Shown: piece after piece, positions 9,208 through 17,342 of the stretch
Position numbering within the stretch: the stretch's first letter is position 1
How the letters are laid out: every line of letters begins with the position of its first letter
Assembly (NCBI RefSeq): GCF_900141745.1
Contig: NZ_FSRM01000002.1
Location: 2,976,001-3,040,000, forward strand
From: Paraburkholderia phenazinium
Lineage (GTDB): Bacteria > Pseudomonadota > Gammaproteobacteria > Burkholderiales > Burkholderiaceae
Length of the DNA: 64,000 nucleotides
Direction: 5' to 3'
Program-made: the position numbers and the translations under genes
The notes under the pieces: model-generated
Seen by the model: the letters and a program-made list of their open reading frames with translations, nothing else
What the model was told of the DNA's origin: nothing
Database searches by the model: none

Positions 9208-9249
9208 CATTCGTTATATCCTATGGAATACAGCGGTAGGTAACGAATG
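9208..9249. promoter_or_regulatory. 9-bp inverted repeat spanning the start of the hypothetical gene
   Basis: CATTCGTTA (9208-9216) is the exact reverse complement of TAACGAATG (9241-9249), with 24 bases between. The left arm runs into CGTTATAT, which resembles one half of an enterobacterial ModE box, and the right arm overlaps the possible ATG at 9247. Given the molybdenum genes that follow, a ModE-type site is conceivable; the spacing is wider than the classical box. Confidence 0.3.
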
Positions 9250-9840
9250 GCGCGCGTGCTCTGTGGTTCCCAAACTCAACACCCCCGCCAACCCGCTGCA
9301 CCACAAACCGTAACCGGCAACCTGGAGCCAAGATTGGTGCGCAGTCGATCCACCCTGTCCGAATCGCCGGAACATCCCGGCCGGACCGCGAAGAGCTTTT
9401 CAACCACGATCACGGCGTTGAAATCCGCCACCGATCGCGGGCGCGCCGAGTTGATCCGCGATGTCGTCGATGCCTTCAGGCGTCTCTATGGCAGCGTATT
9501 GCGCTTCGTACAGATGTTCGCCGACGGCCAGGACAGTTTTCCTGCGGCCGGCAACTCGGGCTCACACTCGTTTAGCCAGCTTCTCGCCATCCTCGGCGAG
9601 CAAGGCAAGATGAGCAATTTTGGCCGTCTTGAAGAACTCAGAGCCGCGATCGAGGAAGCCCGTTCGGCTGAGCAACTGCGCGACGCGATTTTCTCCGACG
9701 CCCAAAGCAACGACCACGCCGCGCTGCGCAAAGTTGCCGCTGCGCTCGAGCGCCTCGATGCGACCTTCGTCGGCCTGTGCGTCGAACATGTGCTGGAGCA
9801 GCACGCCCGGGCGTCTTTAGTCGTGTCGTCGGCAGGCTGA
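9247..9840 (+). CDS. Hypothetical protein, helical
   Basis: I do not recognise this 197-residue protein. From residue 50 it looks like a compact helical domain: ELIRDVVDAFRRLYGSVLRF, then FGRLEELRAAIEEARSAEQL, then KVAAALERLDATFVGLC. No signal peptide, membrane helix or catalytic motif is visible. The first 30 residues are unconvincing as protein; a GTG at 9337 with GGAG eleven bases upstream is an alternative start giving 167 residues. It precedes the DUF2325 gene by 145 bases on the same strand and may belong with the molybdenum block. Confidence 0.6.
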   Translation: MARVLCGSQTQHPRQPAAPQTVTGNLEPRLVRSRSTLSESPEHPGRTAKSFSTTITALKSATDRGRAELIRDVVDAFRRLYGSVLRFVQMFADGQDSFPAAGNSGSHSFSQLLAILGEQGKMSNFGRLEELRAAIEEARSAEQLRDAIFSDAQSNDHAALRKVAAALERLDATFVGLCVEHVLEQHARASLVVSSAG

Positions 9841-9985
9841 TAGGGTGCCCTGCAGCCGACCCGTCAAACGCCCACCGTTATATTCGATGGTATATTTCGC
9901 TAGAGAAACTGAAGGTGGCGGACTCGACATTATCCGGTGAACTTCGCCGGCGAGCCCTGACACCGGAACCGGATTCGAGGTCATC

Positions 9986-11341
9986 ATGCAAGCTCCCCCG
10001 TTTCGCCTCGCCCGAACCGCCGACGCAAACCGTGCCGACGACGGCGCCGGCGCTCGCCTGCGCGTGGCCGACGCCTGCTGCGCGCCGCCGTCGCCCGGGC
10101 AGCTCGCCACCTCGAAGCGGCGCACAAAGCTGACCGAACTGGACCCGCATCTGCATTGCTCCGTGATCGGCACCTGCCTCACGACGCACGAATTGCGCAA
10201 GCTGGTACCCAAGTTCACCGATCTCGACCGTCAGCACGCGAGCGACCTCGAGATTCACCATGCCGCGGTCGAACTCGCGATTGCGGGCGGCGCAGGCAGC
10301 AAGGCGCTCCACAAGGCGCTCGACGAACGCTATGCCGGCGCACTCCGGCGCTTCGATCAGGCGCGCGACGAAGAGGCATTGCTCGCGCTCTGGAACGAGT
10401 CGCTCAAGAACGGCGACATTCCGCCCGCCTACTGGGCACTGATGACCCATCCGTACGCAACGATGCCGGTGCGCCAGGCGGCTTTCGGCGAACTGCACAT
10501 GCTGTCGCATCTGGTTGGCGCGGCCAATCGTGCGGATATTCGCCGGCTGGTGGTGCTCGAAGAGGAAAACGCCGCGCTTCGCGACAAGGTGGAACGGCAA
10601 CAGAACCGCCTGCACGAGATCAGCACGCAGCGGGACGCAACAGTCGCGCAGCTAAGCGAACAGGTTGTCAAACTAGGCGCGCAAGCACGCCCCCAACTAC
10701 CCGTCGACATCGCTAGTCTCGCGGAAAAAGTGAAAGCGCTGGAGGAGAAGCTTGCCGAAGCGAACGAGCGTCTCGCGCTGCACACCAGCCGCCGGGAAGC
10801 CGCGGAACAGCGCGCGCTGCAGGAACAAGGAACGGCCGAGGCGCTACGCGAGAGCCGCGATCAGGCGCTGGCGTTGCTAAAGGCCGTGCAGTCAGAATGT
10901 CACGCGCTCGAGCGGGCCACGCTCGACGCGCTCGATGAACCGGACGCGCGTCGCGCGAGACTTGCCGGCATACATGGCAAACGCGTGGTGTACGTGGGCG
11001 GACGGCCCGGCTCGAATTCGGCGCTCAAGGCGCTGGTGAGCTCCGCGGGTGGCGAACTCGTCGTGCACGACGGTGGGGTGGAAGATCGCAAGGGTCTGCT
11101 CGCCGCGGCATTGCCGGGCGCCGACCTCGTGGTGTTTCCGGTGGATTGCATCGATCACGATTCGATGAACATGCTCAAGCGCGTGTGCGAGCGTCATCAG
11201 GTGGACTACCACCCGCTGCGAACGGCGAGCGTTGCCAGTTTTATCGACCTGATTACGCGTCTGCATACCGACCGCGGTGACCTGCAAAGCGCGGCACCGA
11301 ACTCACGCCCGCCTTCGGCGTTTTGCCTGCGGCATGGCTGA
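9986..11341 (+). CDS. DUF2325 protein with central coiled coil
   Basis: A 451-residue cytoplasmic protein in three parts. Residues about 45-180 are a helical domain starting KLTELDPHLHCSVIGTCLT. Residues about 185-300 are a long coiled coil rich in Glu, Arg and Ala. Residues about 325-425 are a DUF2325 domain, recognised from VVYVGGRPGSNSALKALV and DLVVFPVDCIDHDSM, a Rossmann-like fold. The biochemical role of DUF2325 is not established. The ATG at 9986 follows GAGG. Convergent with the ModE-type gene, it sits at the edge of the molybdenum block. Confidence 0.82.
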   Translation: MQAPPFRLARTADANRADDGAGARLRVADACCAPPSPGQLATSKRRTKLTELDPHLHCSVIGTCLTTHELRKLVPKFTDLDRQHASDLEIHHAAVELAIAGGAGSKALHKALDERYAGALRRFDQARDEEALLALWNESLKNGDIPPAYWALMTHPYATMPVRQAAFGELHMLSHLVGAANRADIRRLVVLEEENAALRDKVERQQNRLHEISTQRDATVAQLSEQVVKLGAQARPQLPVDIASLAEKVKALEEKLAEANERLALHTSRREAAEQRALQEQGTAEALRESRDQALALLKAVQSECHALERATLDALDEPDARRARLAGIHGKRVVYVGGRPGSNSALKALVSSAGGELVVHDGGVEDRKGLLAAALPGADLVVFPVDCIDHDSMNMLKRVCERHQVDYHPLRTASVASFIDLITRLHTDRGDLQSAAPNSRPPSAFCLRHG

Positions 11342-11404
11342 AGATGGGTTAGCCGGAGCGTGTTAGCCGGCGCCCCAAGGAAGACTCCACGCCACTTCGG
11401 CAAT

Positions 11405-11914
11405 TCAAAGTCGCATCAAGCGGATCAGATCGCCGATCTGCGTGGCGCAGGCCTGTTCGGCTTGCGCTTCGACATCGCGATAGAGGCGCACGATGCTCTC
11501 GCCGACCTCGGTGAGGACACAACCGCCGCCGCTTTGGCCGCCCTGCTCTGAAACCGTTGCGGGAGACTTCAGCGACCGGTTCAGCTCGTCGATCAGCAGC
11601 CAGGCGCGCCGGTATGACATATCGAGGCTGCGCGCCGCGGCCGAGATCGAGCCGTGTTCGCGCACCGCTTCAAGCAGTTCGACTTTGCCCGGTCCAAGTG
11701 CGACGGTCTCGCCCTTGCGAATGCGCATCCGGAAGCGAACCTCGGGCCGTGCCTTGTTGCGGACCTGGGTGCCGGCCTTGGCGCCGGCTTTGGAGTCAGC
11801 CTTGGAGGCCACGCGAGTGCCGGCCCGGCTACCCGCCCTTGTGGCGGCTTTAGCGCCGGGTTTTATACCGGTCGTTTTCGCCGGCATAGAAGGATTTTTA
11901 GCAGATTCAGCCAT
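11405..11914 (-). CDS. ModE-type winged-helix regulator with Lys/Ala-rich N-terminal tail
   Basis: The C-terminal ~105 residues match the N-terminal DNA-binding domain of ModE: GKVELLEAVREHGSISAAAR, then MSYRRAWLLIDELNRSL and GGGCVLTEVGESIVRLYRDV. ModE represses molybdate-uptake genes when molybdate is plentiful. The molybdate-binding Mop/TOBE domains of full ModE are missing, so sensing must differ. Ahead of the domain is a tail of about 50 residues built from Lys, Ala, Arg, Gly and Thr, like histone H1-type bacterial proteins. The start is uncertain: ATGs at 11968, 11926, 11914 and 11887 are in frame and none has a good ribosome binding site. Confidence 0.82.
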   Translation of the reverse strand: MAESAKNPSMPAKTTGIKPGAKAATRAGSRAGTRVASKADSKAGAKAGTQVRNKARPEVRFRMRIRKGETVALGPGKVELLEAVREHGSISAAARSLDMSYRRAWLLIDELNRSLKSPATVSEQGGQSGGGCVLTEVGESIVRLYRDVEAQAEQACATQIGDLIRLMRL

Positions 11915-11989
11915 GCGCGAAAGCATACACGAAGCCGATTGCGAAGCGGCATCGGGATAGAGCCGCATCTGTCCAGCCAGGGGATGACC

Positions 11990-12595
11990 TCAAGACGCGC
12001 GAGGAAAGCAAAACCGGTAATCCTCGCAACCGGGACAACCCGGTGCAGGACCGGGCTCCTGTCCAAGCGACAAGGCAAGTTGCTGGGCCAGAAATTTTTT
12101 CCAGCGCAGATTCTCCACATTGAGCGCGGCCAGCGACGGGAAATACCGCTCGAGCATCGCCGAGACTTCGTCGCGCCCAGTCAGTCCGAGGTCGCGCCAC
12201 AGGTGATCGGGTCGCAAGCATGCGTGCGCGATGATCGTTGCGAGACATTGGGCATCGTCGGGCAGCACGGCTGGGCTCGCGTACTGCAGCATCAATGCGC
12301 GCATTGCGGTGGCAAATTCGACATGCTCGTGGGTGTCCACTGCTAATGCGGCGACAGCGACCGCTGCGGCAACGCCGGAGAACCGGCTTAAACCGGTCAG
12401 ATCGGGCGCGACCGGCGTGAACCGGAAGTGACGGCCAATGAGCCCGCTCCACTGTGCCGGAGAGAGGCCTAGCAGCGCCCACTCCCCACGCACTTCGCGG
12501 GCAGCGATCAGTTTGGCGAACAGACGGGCATCGAAAGAACGTGGGTCGATCGCCGCCTCGAGCCATTGATGCATCCGCACAGCTTTCCAAACCAT
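11990..12595 (-). CDS. nifQ: NifQ-like molybdenum-handling protein
   Basis: NifQ carries a Mo-Fe-S cluster and supplies molybdenum for FeMo-cofactor assembly in nitrogen fixers. This 201-residue protein matches the family in length, in FPSLAALNVENLRWKKFL near 152-169 and in the C-terminal cysteine cluster. The family motif is C-x4-C-x2-C-x5-C; here C187, C190 and C196 are present (CPGCEDYRFC) but the first cysteine position, 182, is glycine. Its ATG overlaps the stop of the molybdopterin gene by one base (TAATG), so the two are probably co-translated. No other nif gene is in the window; a role in general molybdenum trafficking is my inference. Confidence 0.85.
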   Translation of the reverse strand: MVWKAVRMHQWLEAAIDPRSFDARLFAKLIAAREVRGEWALLGLSPAQWSGLIGRHFRFTPVAPDLTGLSRFSGVAAAVAVAALAVDTHEHVEFATAMRALMLQYASPAVLPDDAQCLATIIAHACLRPDHLWRDLGLTGRDEVSAMLERYFPSLAALNVENLRWKKFLAQQLALSLGQEPGPAPGCPGCEDYRFCFPRAS

Positions 12596-13089
12596 TACAA
12601 CGGACGCAGCAACTGCACATCAATCCGTTTGAGCCGCTTGACGTGTCGCGGCGCCGCCATGATGTCGGCGCCGGAAAACAGGATCGGCGCACCGTCTTCA
12701 GCACTCAGCGGTTCACCGTCGCATTCATACGCGATCAGCGCGCTCTCGCCCACCGGCGTGTTGAACAGTTCATGCCACGAGAAGGTCACGGCGTAACCGT
12801 CCTGCGCCGCCGCGACGAACACCATCCGCTTGAAATCGCCGGGCGAATCGTTGCGCAGACAGGCCTGCTTGATAAGCGCGGTCAGACTGACACCCCGATA
12901 GCGGCCAACGCGGCGAATATAGCGGTTGGTCGTAAAGCAGCGTAGATCGAAAGGCGCGGCCAGCATGCTGTCGTAGCTTCTGAGTTGCTCGAGCGTCAAC
13001 GACAACGGCTGCAGCACGTGACCGGTCAGCGCGAAAACGCTGGCAAGCGCCTGTTCCGGAAGCTCTACAGTCAGATTCATCGAGTCCAT
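12595..13089 (-). CDS. Stand-alone molybdopterin-binding domain protein (sulfite oxidase fold)
   Basis: A 164-residue protein that is a single oxidoreductase molybdopterin-binding domain. C51 in FDLRCFTTNRYIRRV is placed like the cysteine that ligates Mo in the sulfite oxidase/YedY family, and YRGVSLTALIKQA and LFSGADIMAAPRHVKRL fit the fold. It has no signal peptide, heme domain or dimerisation domain, so it is probably cytoplasmic and may bind or carry cofactor rather than act as an enzyme. The ATG at 13089 follows GGAGG at about ten bases; an ATG at 13080 is possible. Operon with the NifQ-like gene. Confidence 0.78.
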   Translation of the reverse strand: MDSMNLTVELPEQALASVFALTGHVLQPLSLTLEQLRSYDSMLAAPFDLRCFTTNRYIRRVGRYRGVSLTALIKQACLRNDSPGDFKRMVFVAAAQDGYAVTFSWHELFNTPVGESALIAYECDGEPLSAEDGAPILFSGADIMAAPRHVKRLKRIDVQLLRPL

Positions 13090-13182
13090 GCTTGCAGATC
13101 CTCCGCAACGAATTGGGCCGCGCAGCCAGGCAAAGATGCAGCGATTCGCCGCACGCCGCGTCAAGTGGTTGAAACACCCGAA

Positions 13183-13208
13183 GCGCAATATTTTCGCATA
13201 TATTACGC
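13183..13208. promoter_or_regulatory. AT-rich inverted repeat in the divergent molybdenum promoter region
   Basis: GCGCAATAT (13183-13191) and ATATTACGC (13200-13208) form a 9-bp dyad with one mismatch and an 8-base spacer, in an otherwise GC-rich spacer between the molybdopterin gene and modA. A second smaller dyad, TAGCG (13318-13322) with CGCTA (13333-13337), lies just before modA. Dyads with TATA-rich halves are the general form of ModE boxes. Assignment to the nearby ModE-type protein is inference. Confidence 0.4.
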
Positions 13209-13348
13209 CGCAGGCCGCCCAGCGCGGCAGTTGGCCCCACGGCATACCGGATATATCGCGCGGTCTATGCTCCGCTAGTGGGGGTTTCAATCCACGGCGC
13301 GCCGTCGCGTCGTAATATAGCGATCTTCATAACGCTACGGGAAATGGC

Positions 13349-14224
13349 ATGATTCGCAAGCTGCTTGCATCGTTCACGGTAGTCGCCGGCCTGGCGGCCG
13401 CCACCCCCAGCTTCGCCCAGGACAACACCGTCAACGTGCTATACGCAGGTTCGCTGGTCAACCTGATGGAGCGCAGCGTCGGCCCCGCCTTCGAGAAATC
13501 CACCGGCCTGCAGTTTCGCGGCTACGCGGCGGGCTCGAACAAGATCGCCAATGAAATCAAGGGCAAGCTGCGCCGCGGTGATGTGTTTATCAGCGCGAGT
13601 CCCAAGGTCAATCAGAGCCTGATGGGCGCCGATAACGGCGACCACGTGAGCTGGTACGTCAATTTCGCCGAGTCGCCGCTGATGATCGGCTACAACCCGA
13701 AGAGCAAGTTCGCCGCCGACTTCAAGACGAAGCGCTGGGACCAGGTGCTGCAGGAGCCGGGTATCCGCATCGGCCGCACGGATCCGAAGCTCGATCCGAA
13801 GGGTGCGTTCACGGTCGAGATGATGACCAAGGCCGCGGATCTGTACCATCAACCGGACCTCGTCGAGAAGACGCTCGGTGCGCCGGACAATCCCGAGCAG
13901 GTATTGCCTGAGGAAACGCTCGTCGGCCGGCTGCAATCGGGCCAGCTCGACGCCGGCTTCTTCTACTCGACCGAAACGTCGGATCTGAAGATTCCCGCGT
14001 TCCAGCCGGCTCCCGAGTTGAAGGCGAAAGCAGCCTACACGCTGACCATCCTGAACGACGCCCCGAACAGCGCAGGCGCCGTGCGTTTTGTCGACTTCCT
14101 GCTGAGCGCCGAAGGCCGCGCGTTGCTGAAGCAGCATGGCGTCGATGTGATCAAACCCGCTGTGACCGGCAATGGCCAGGCTATCCCGCCGTCGGTGCAA
14201 GCCGTGATCGACGCGGCGCAATAA
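13349..14224 (+). CDS. modA: Molybdate/tungstate-type periplasmic binding protein
   Basis: A 291-residue substrate-binding protein for an ABC importer. A Sec signal peptide ends near A23 (TPSFAQ). The mature protein opens with NVLYAGSLVNLMERSVGPAF, the start pattern of ModA/WtpA oxyanion-binding proteins, followed by GYAAGSNKIANEIKGKLRRG and DPKGAFTVEMM. The family delivers molybdate or tungstate; sulfate or other anions are less likely given the neighbours. The start has no strong ribosome binding site (ACGGGAAATGGC precedes the ATG). The stop is seven bases before the fused transporter gene, so the two form an operon. Confidence 0.87.
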   Translation: MIRKLLASFTVVAGLAAATPSFAQDNTVNVLYAGSLVNLMERSVGPAFEKSTGLQFRGYAAGSNKIANEIKGKLRRGDVFISASPKVNQSLMGADNGDHVSWYVNFAESPLMIGYNPKSKFAADFKTKRWDQVLQEPGIRIGRTDPKLDPKGAFTVEMMTKAADLYHQPDLVEKTLGAPDNPEQVLPEETLVGRLQSGQLDAGFFYSTETSDLKIPAFQPAPELKAKAAYTLTILNDAPNSAGAVRFVDFLLSAEGRALLKQHGVDVIKPAVTGNGQAIPPSVQAVIDAAQ

Positions 14225-14231
14225 CGTCGCG

Positions 14232-16052
14232 ATGAAGCGCGTCGCGGCCAAGCCGCTTGTCTGGCTGGCTGCGCTGCTGGCCGTCTATCTTTGCGCACCG
14301 TTCGTCGCCAGTGTGCCCCAGCTCGGCGCAGCCGACTGGGCCAGCGTCGACTGGCATGCCACGTGGTCGGCGGTGGCGATTTCCGCGGGGAGCGCCAGCG
14401 TCGCCGCGCTCGTGATCCTGATCGGCGGGGTGCCGCTGGGTTACTTTCTCGCCCGCTCGAACTCGCGCAAGGCGGCGGTGCTCGGCTTCATCGTGCAATT
14501 GCCGCTCGCGCTGCCGCCGCTCACGAGCGGCGTGCTGCTGCTGTTCCTGCTTGGACCGTATAGCTGGGTCGGCAGTCTGACCGGCGGCGCCTTGACCGAT
14601 TCGTTTACCGGCATCGTGCTCGCGGAGACTTTCGTCGCTGCGCCGTTCCTGATCATCGCTGCCAAGTCCGCATTTGCTGCCGTCGATCCGGTCTTCGACG
14701 ACGTCGCCGCGACGCTCGGCCATCACGCCGGCAGCCGCTTTTTCCGCGTCACGCTGCCAGTGGCGTGGCCGGCGATTCGCGCGGGTCTTGCGCTGTCGTG
14801 GCTGCGGGCGTTCGGTGAATTCGGCGCCACCGTGATGGTGGCGTATCACCCCTATTCGTTGCCGGTCTATACCTATGTGGTATTCGGCGGCCAGGGGCTG
14901 CCGGCCATGATGCCGCTCCTCTTGCCCACCTTGACGATTGCGGTTGTATGCGCCGCGCTGTCGCTGTACAGCAGGCGGCAAAACGGCATCGATCCACGAG
15001 CGGAAAGCGGCGACGAAGCCGCGCTTCATCCCGTGACTTCAATGCCGGCTGCCGAAGCCGCTCCGCTTCAACTCGCCTTCGAACTGAAACGCCATCTCGG
15101 CACGTTCGATCTCGACATTGCATGGACACCGGTGACCCGGCGCCTTGCCGTCATCGGCCCGTCGGGTTCCGGGAAGTCTCTTGCGCTGCGATTGATAGCG
15201 GGACTCGAGCGCAACGAGCGCGGCACGGTGCGCCTCGGCACGGCGGAACTGGACGCGTTGCCGCCAGAGCAGCGCCAGATTGGCTATATGCCGCAGGACT
15301 ACGGTCTGTTCCCGCATATGACGGTGGCCCAACAACTGGCCTTTCCCGTCGATGCCGACGCCGCCAGCGCCCGCTACTGGCTCGAGCATCTGGGTCTTGC
15401 CGCGCTGGTTGGGCGGCTGCCGCATCAACTGTCGTTCGGTCAGCGTCAACGTGTGGCACTCGCAAGGGCCTTGACGCGCCACAGCCAGTTGCTGCTGTTC
15501 GACGAACCGTTCGCCGCGCTCGACACGCCGCGCCGCCGGCGTTTGCAACAGTCGCTGCGTGCGTTGCAGCGGGAGATTGCGGCGGTGACGGTCATCGTCA
15601 CACACGATCCCGACGAGGCTGCGCTGCTTGCCGACGAAGTCCTCGTGATCGAGCAGGGACGTGTGCTACAGGCGGGCGCACTCGATGCGGTCTATGAACA
15701 GCCGGCGACGATGCGCGTGGCCGAACTGCTCGGTCTGCACAACGTGGGCGAAGGGATCATGCGCGAAGCGGGTGTGCTCGAAATTGGCGACGGCCTTGCG
15801 GTGAAAACGAACGAGCGCTCGATCGAAGCGGGCCGGCGGGTGATGTGGCGCGTGTCGTCGCACGCGCTGGTGGCGACGCCCGACGGTCCCCACATTGGCA
15901 ACGTGGACGCCATCGAACTGCGCCGCGGCGAGCGCTATATCCGCGTGGAGATTGGCGGGGCGTATTTCAATATCGCTAGCGAAGACACACGGTTGCATCA
16001 GGGTACGCAGCACCGCTTTGCGATTGCTGCGGCGGGTGTGTCGGTATGGTGA
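14232..16052 (+). CDS. modBC: Fused molybdate ABC transporter permease-ATPase (ModB-ModC)
   Basis: One 606-residue polypeptide carries both inner-membrane and ATPase parts of the importer. Residues 1-250 are a ModB-like permease with five or six helices and the EAA loop (LGHHAGSRFFRVTLP, about 162-176). Residues 280-480 are the ATPase: Walker A GPSGSGKS at 309-316, Q-loop MPQD, signature LSFGQ at 400-404 in place of LSGGQ, Walker B LLLFDEP at 420-426, and VTHDPDE. Residues from about 510 form a TOBE-like regulatory domain. Fusion fixes a 1:1 ratio of permease and ATPase. The gene follows modA by seven bases. Confidence 0.9.
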   Translation: MKRVAAKPLVWLAALLAVYLCAPFVASVPQLGAADWASVDWHATWSAVAISAGSASVAALVILIGGVPLGYFLARSNSRKAAVLGFIVQLPLALPPLTSGVLLLFLLGPYSWVGSLTGGALTDSFTGIVLAETFVAAPFLIIAAKSAFAAVDPVFDDVAATLGHHAGSRFFRVTLPVAWPAIRAGLALSWLRAFGEFGATVMVAYHPYSLPVYTYVVFGGQGLPAMMPLLLPTLTIAVVCAALSLYSRRQNGIDPRAESGDEAALHPVTSMPAAEAAPLQLAFELKRHLGTFDLDIAWTPVTRRLAVIGPSGSGKSLALRLIAGLERNERGTVRLGTAELDALPPEQRQIGYMPQDYGLFPHMTVAQQLAFPVDADAASARYWLEHLGLAALVGRLPHQLSFGQRQRVALARALTRHSQLLLFDEPFAALDTPRRRRLQQSLRALQREIAAVTVIVTHDPDEAALLADEVLVIEQGRVLQAGALDAVYEQPATMRVAELLGLHNVGEGIMREAGVLEIGDGLAVKTNERSIEAGRRVMWRVSSHALVATPDGPHIGNVDAIELRRGERYIRVEIGGAYFNIASEDTRLHQGTQHRFAIAAAGVSVW

Positions 16053-16074
16053 TCTTCTGAGAACTCGTTTGCGA

Positions 16075-16095
16075 CGTGATCAACAGGTGATCACG
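16075..16095 (+). terminator. Hairpin downstream of modBC
   Basis: CGTGATCA (16075-16082) and TGATCACG (16088-16095) form a perfect 8-bp stem with a 5-base loop, 22 bases after the modBC stop. No T-run follows, so it may stabilise the 3' end or mark a Rho-dependent stop. Confidence 0.4.
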
Positions 16096-16119
16096 CCGCA
16101 ATCATAGCGAGACAGTGTC

Positions 16120-16159
16120 CTGCCTTAACGTGGCTTAACCTGCCTTAACCTGACTTAGC
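16120..16159. repeat. Four tandem decamers at the 3' end of the beta-propeller gene
   Basis: Units ctgccttaac, gtggcttaac, ctgccttaac and ctgacttagc lie head to tail. The last unit contains the TAA stop codon of the minus-strand gene (16155-16157). Extra units supply further stop-like triplets in the convergent spacer. It looks like slipped-strand expansion. Confidence 0.6.
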
Positions 16160-17342
16160 CAGCCGCAGCCGGGCAGAACAGTTCGCCGTGCTTGGCGACA
16201 TACGCTCGCGCACCACTGCGATCCGAGGCGTCGAACAGCACCACACCACCGTCCGAGACGACCGCCAGCGTCGCGCCGTCCGGTGTGTAGCGCAACGCTT
16301 CCGGATTGTTGCCCGTTGCGTAGCCGCCGCTCACCTTGCCGCTATCACGCGCAATAGTCGCCACCGCGCCGTCTTGCGGAAACGACACTGCCAGCGTGCT
16401 GCCGTCCGGGCTCAGCGCGAAATGATAAGCCGTCGGCGTGCCGCAAAAATGCAGCGTGTTCGCCGGCTTCAGCGTTTGCGCGTCGTATTCGACAATGCCG
16501 TCGCGTGACAGCACCAGCAGATTGCCGCTGTGCGGGTCGATTTGCAGATCAAGCGGGCTGGACGCATCGATGGTGCCGATCAGCTTGCGGTTCACCGTGC
16601 TGAATACTTCGACCGTGCCCGCCACGCCGTCGGTCGCGAACAGGCGCTTGCCGTCCGCGGACAGCACCAGACCCACCGGCCGACCGAACGGCTCGTCACG
16701 CGCGTCGCCGCCCTTCAGATCGAAGCGGCCGAACGGGCGGCCGTTAGCGGTCTCGAACGCCGAAACCGTATTGGAGACGACATTGAACACATACGCGCGG
16801 CGACCATCCGCGGAGAGCACGATATTCTGCGGAAAGCGCTGGGCGCGGACCGTGCGCACGATGCGGCCTTTCTCCAGATCGACGAACACCAGCGAGTCGG
16901 GACGCAACGAGGTCACATAAGCACGGCGGCCATTCGCGTCCACGGCAACCCCAACCGCGCCGACGCCGCGGCAGAAGTTATCCTGGCAATCGTCCGAGGT
17001 CTTGGCGGGCGCATGGCCGTCGATGGTCTTCGCCACGTTGCGGTTAGCCAGATCGACCACCGCCAGCGTGTTGTCGCCATTGCTGGTTGCGTAAAGCCAT
17101 TTGCTGTCGGCGCTGATGTCGAGACCCGCCGGCACATTGCCGACCGGAATCACCGTGCCCTTCGCCAGTTCTCCGACCGACGCGGCTGCGGCCTTCGCAG
17201 CGGCCTCGCTGGCAGAATCGTTGGTGGTGCTGCAAGCCGCCAGCACGAAACACGCGGCCATCACGGCAGCCAATTGACGCAAACCTGGCAGAGCCAATTG
17301 CTCCGTGGCTTCATTATGATTAAAACGATCACGCCAACTCAT
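16155..17342 (-). CDS. Lipoprotein with YncE-like beta-propeller
   Basis: A 395-residue exported protein. Residues 1-36 include basic residues, a hydrophobic run and the lipobox LAAC, so it is probably lipid-anchored. The rest is a seven-bladed YVTN/YncE-type propeller: repeated units such as ADSKWLYATSNGDNTLAVVD, DANGRRAYVTSLRPDSLVFV and SADGKRLFATDGVAGTVEVF. Such propellers bind partners or ligands rather than catalyse. A pair CQDNFC in the second blade could form a disulfide. The ATG at 17342 follows AAGGAG. Convergent with modBC. The partner is unknown. Confidence 0.82.
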   Translation of the reverse strand: MSWRDRFNHNEATEQLALPGLRQLAAVMAACFVLAACSTTNDSASEAAAKAAAASVGELAKGTVIPVGNVPAGLDISADSKWLYATSNGDNTLAVVDLANRNVAKTIDGHAPAKTSDDCQDNFCRGVGAVGVAVDANGRRAYVTSLRPDSLVFVDLEKGRIVRTVRAQRFPQNIVLSADGRRAYVFNVVSNTVSAFETANGRPFGRFDLKGGDARDEPFGRPVGLVLSADGKRLFATDGVAGTVEVFSTVNRKLIGTIDASSPLDLQIDPHSGNLLVLSRDGIVEYDAQTLKPANTLHFCGTPTAYHFALSPDGSTLAVSFPQDGAVATIARDSGKVSGGYATGNNPEALRYTPDGATLAVVSDGGVVLFDASDRSGARAYVAKHGELFCPAAAG

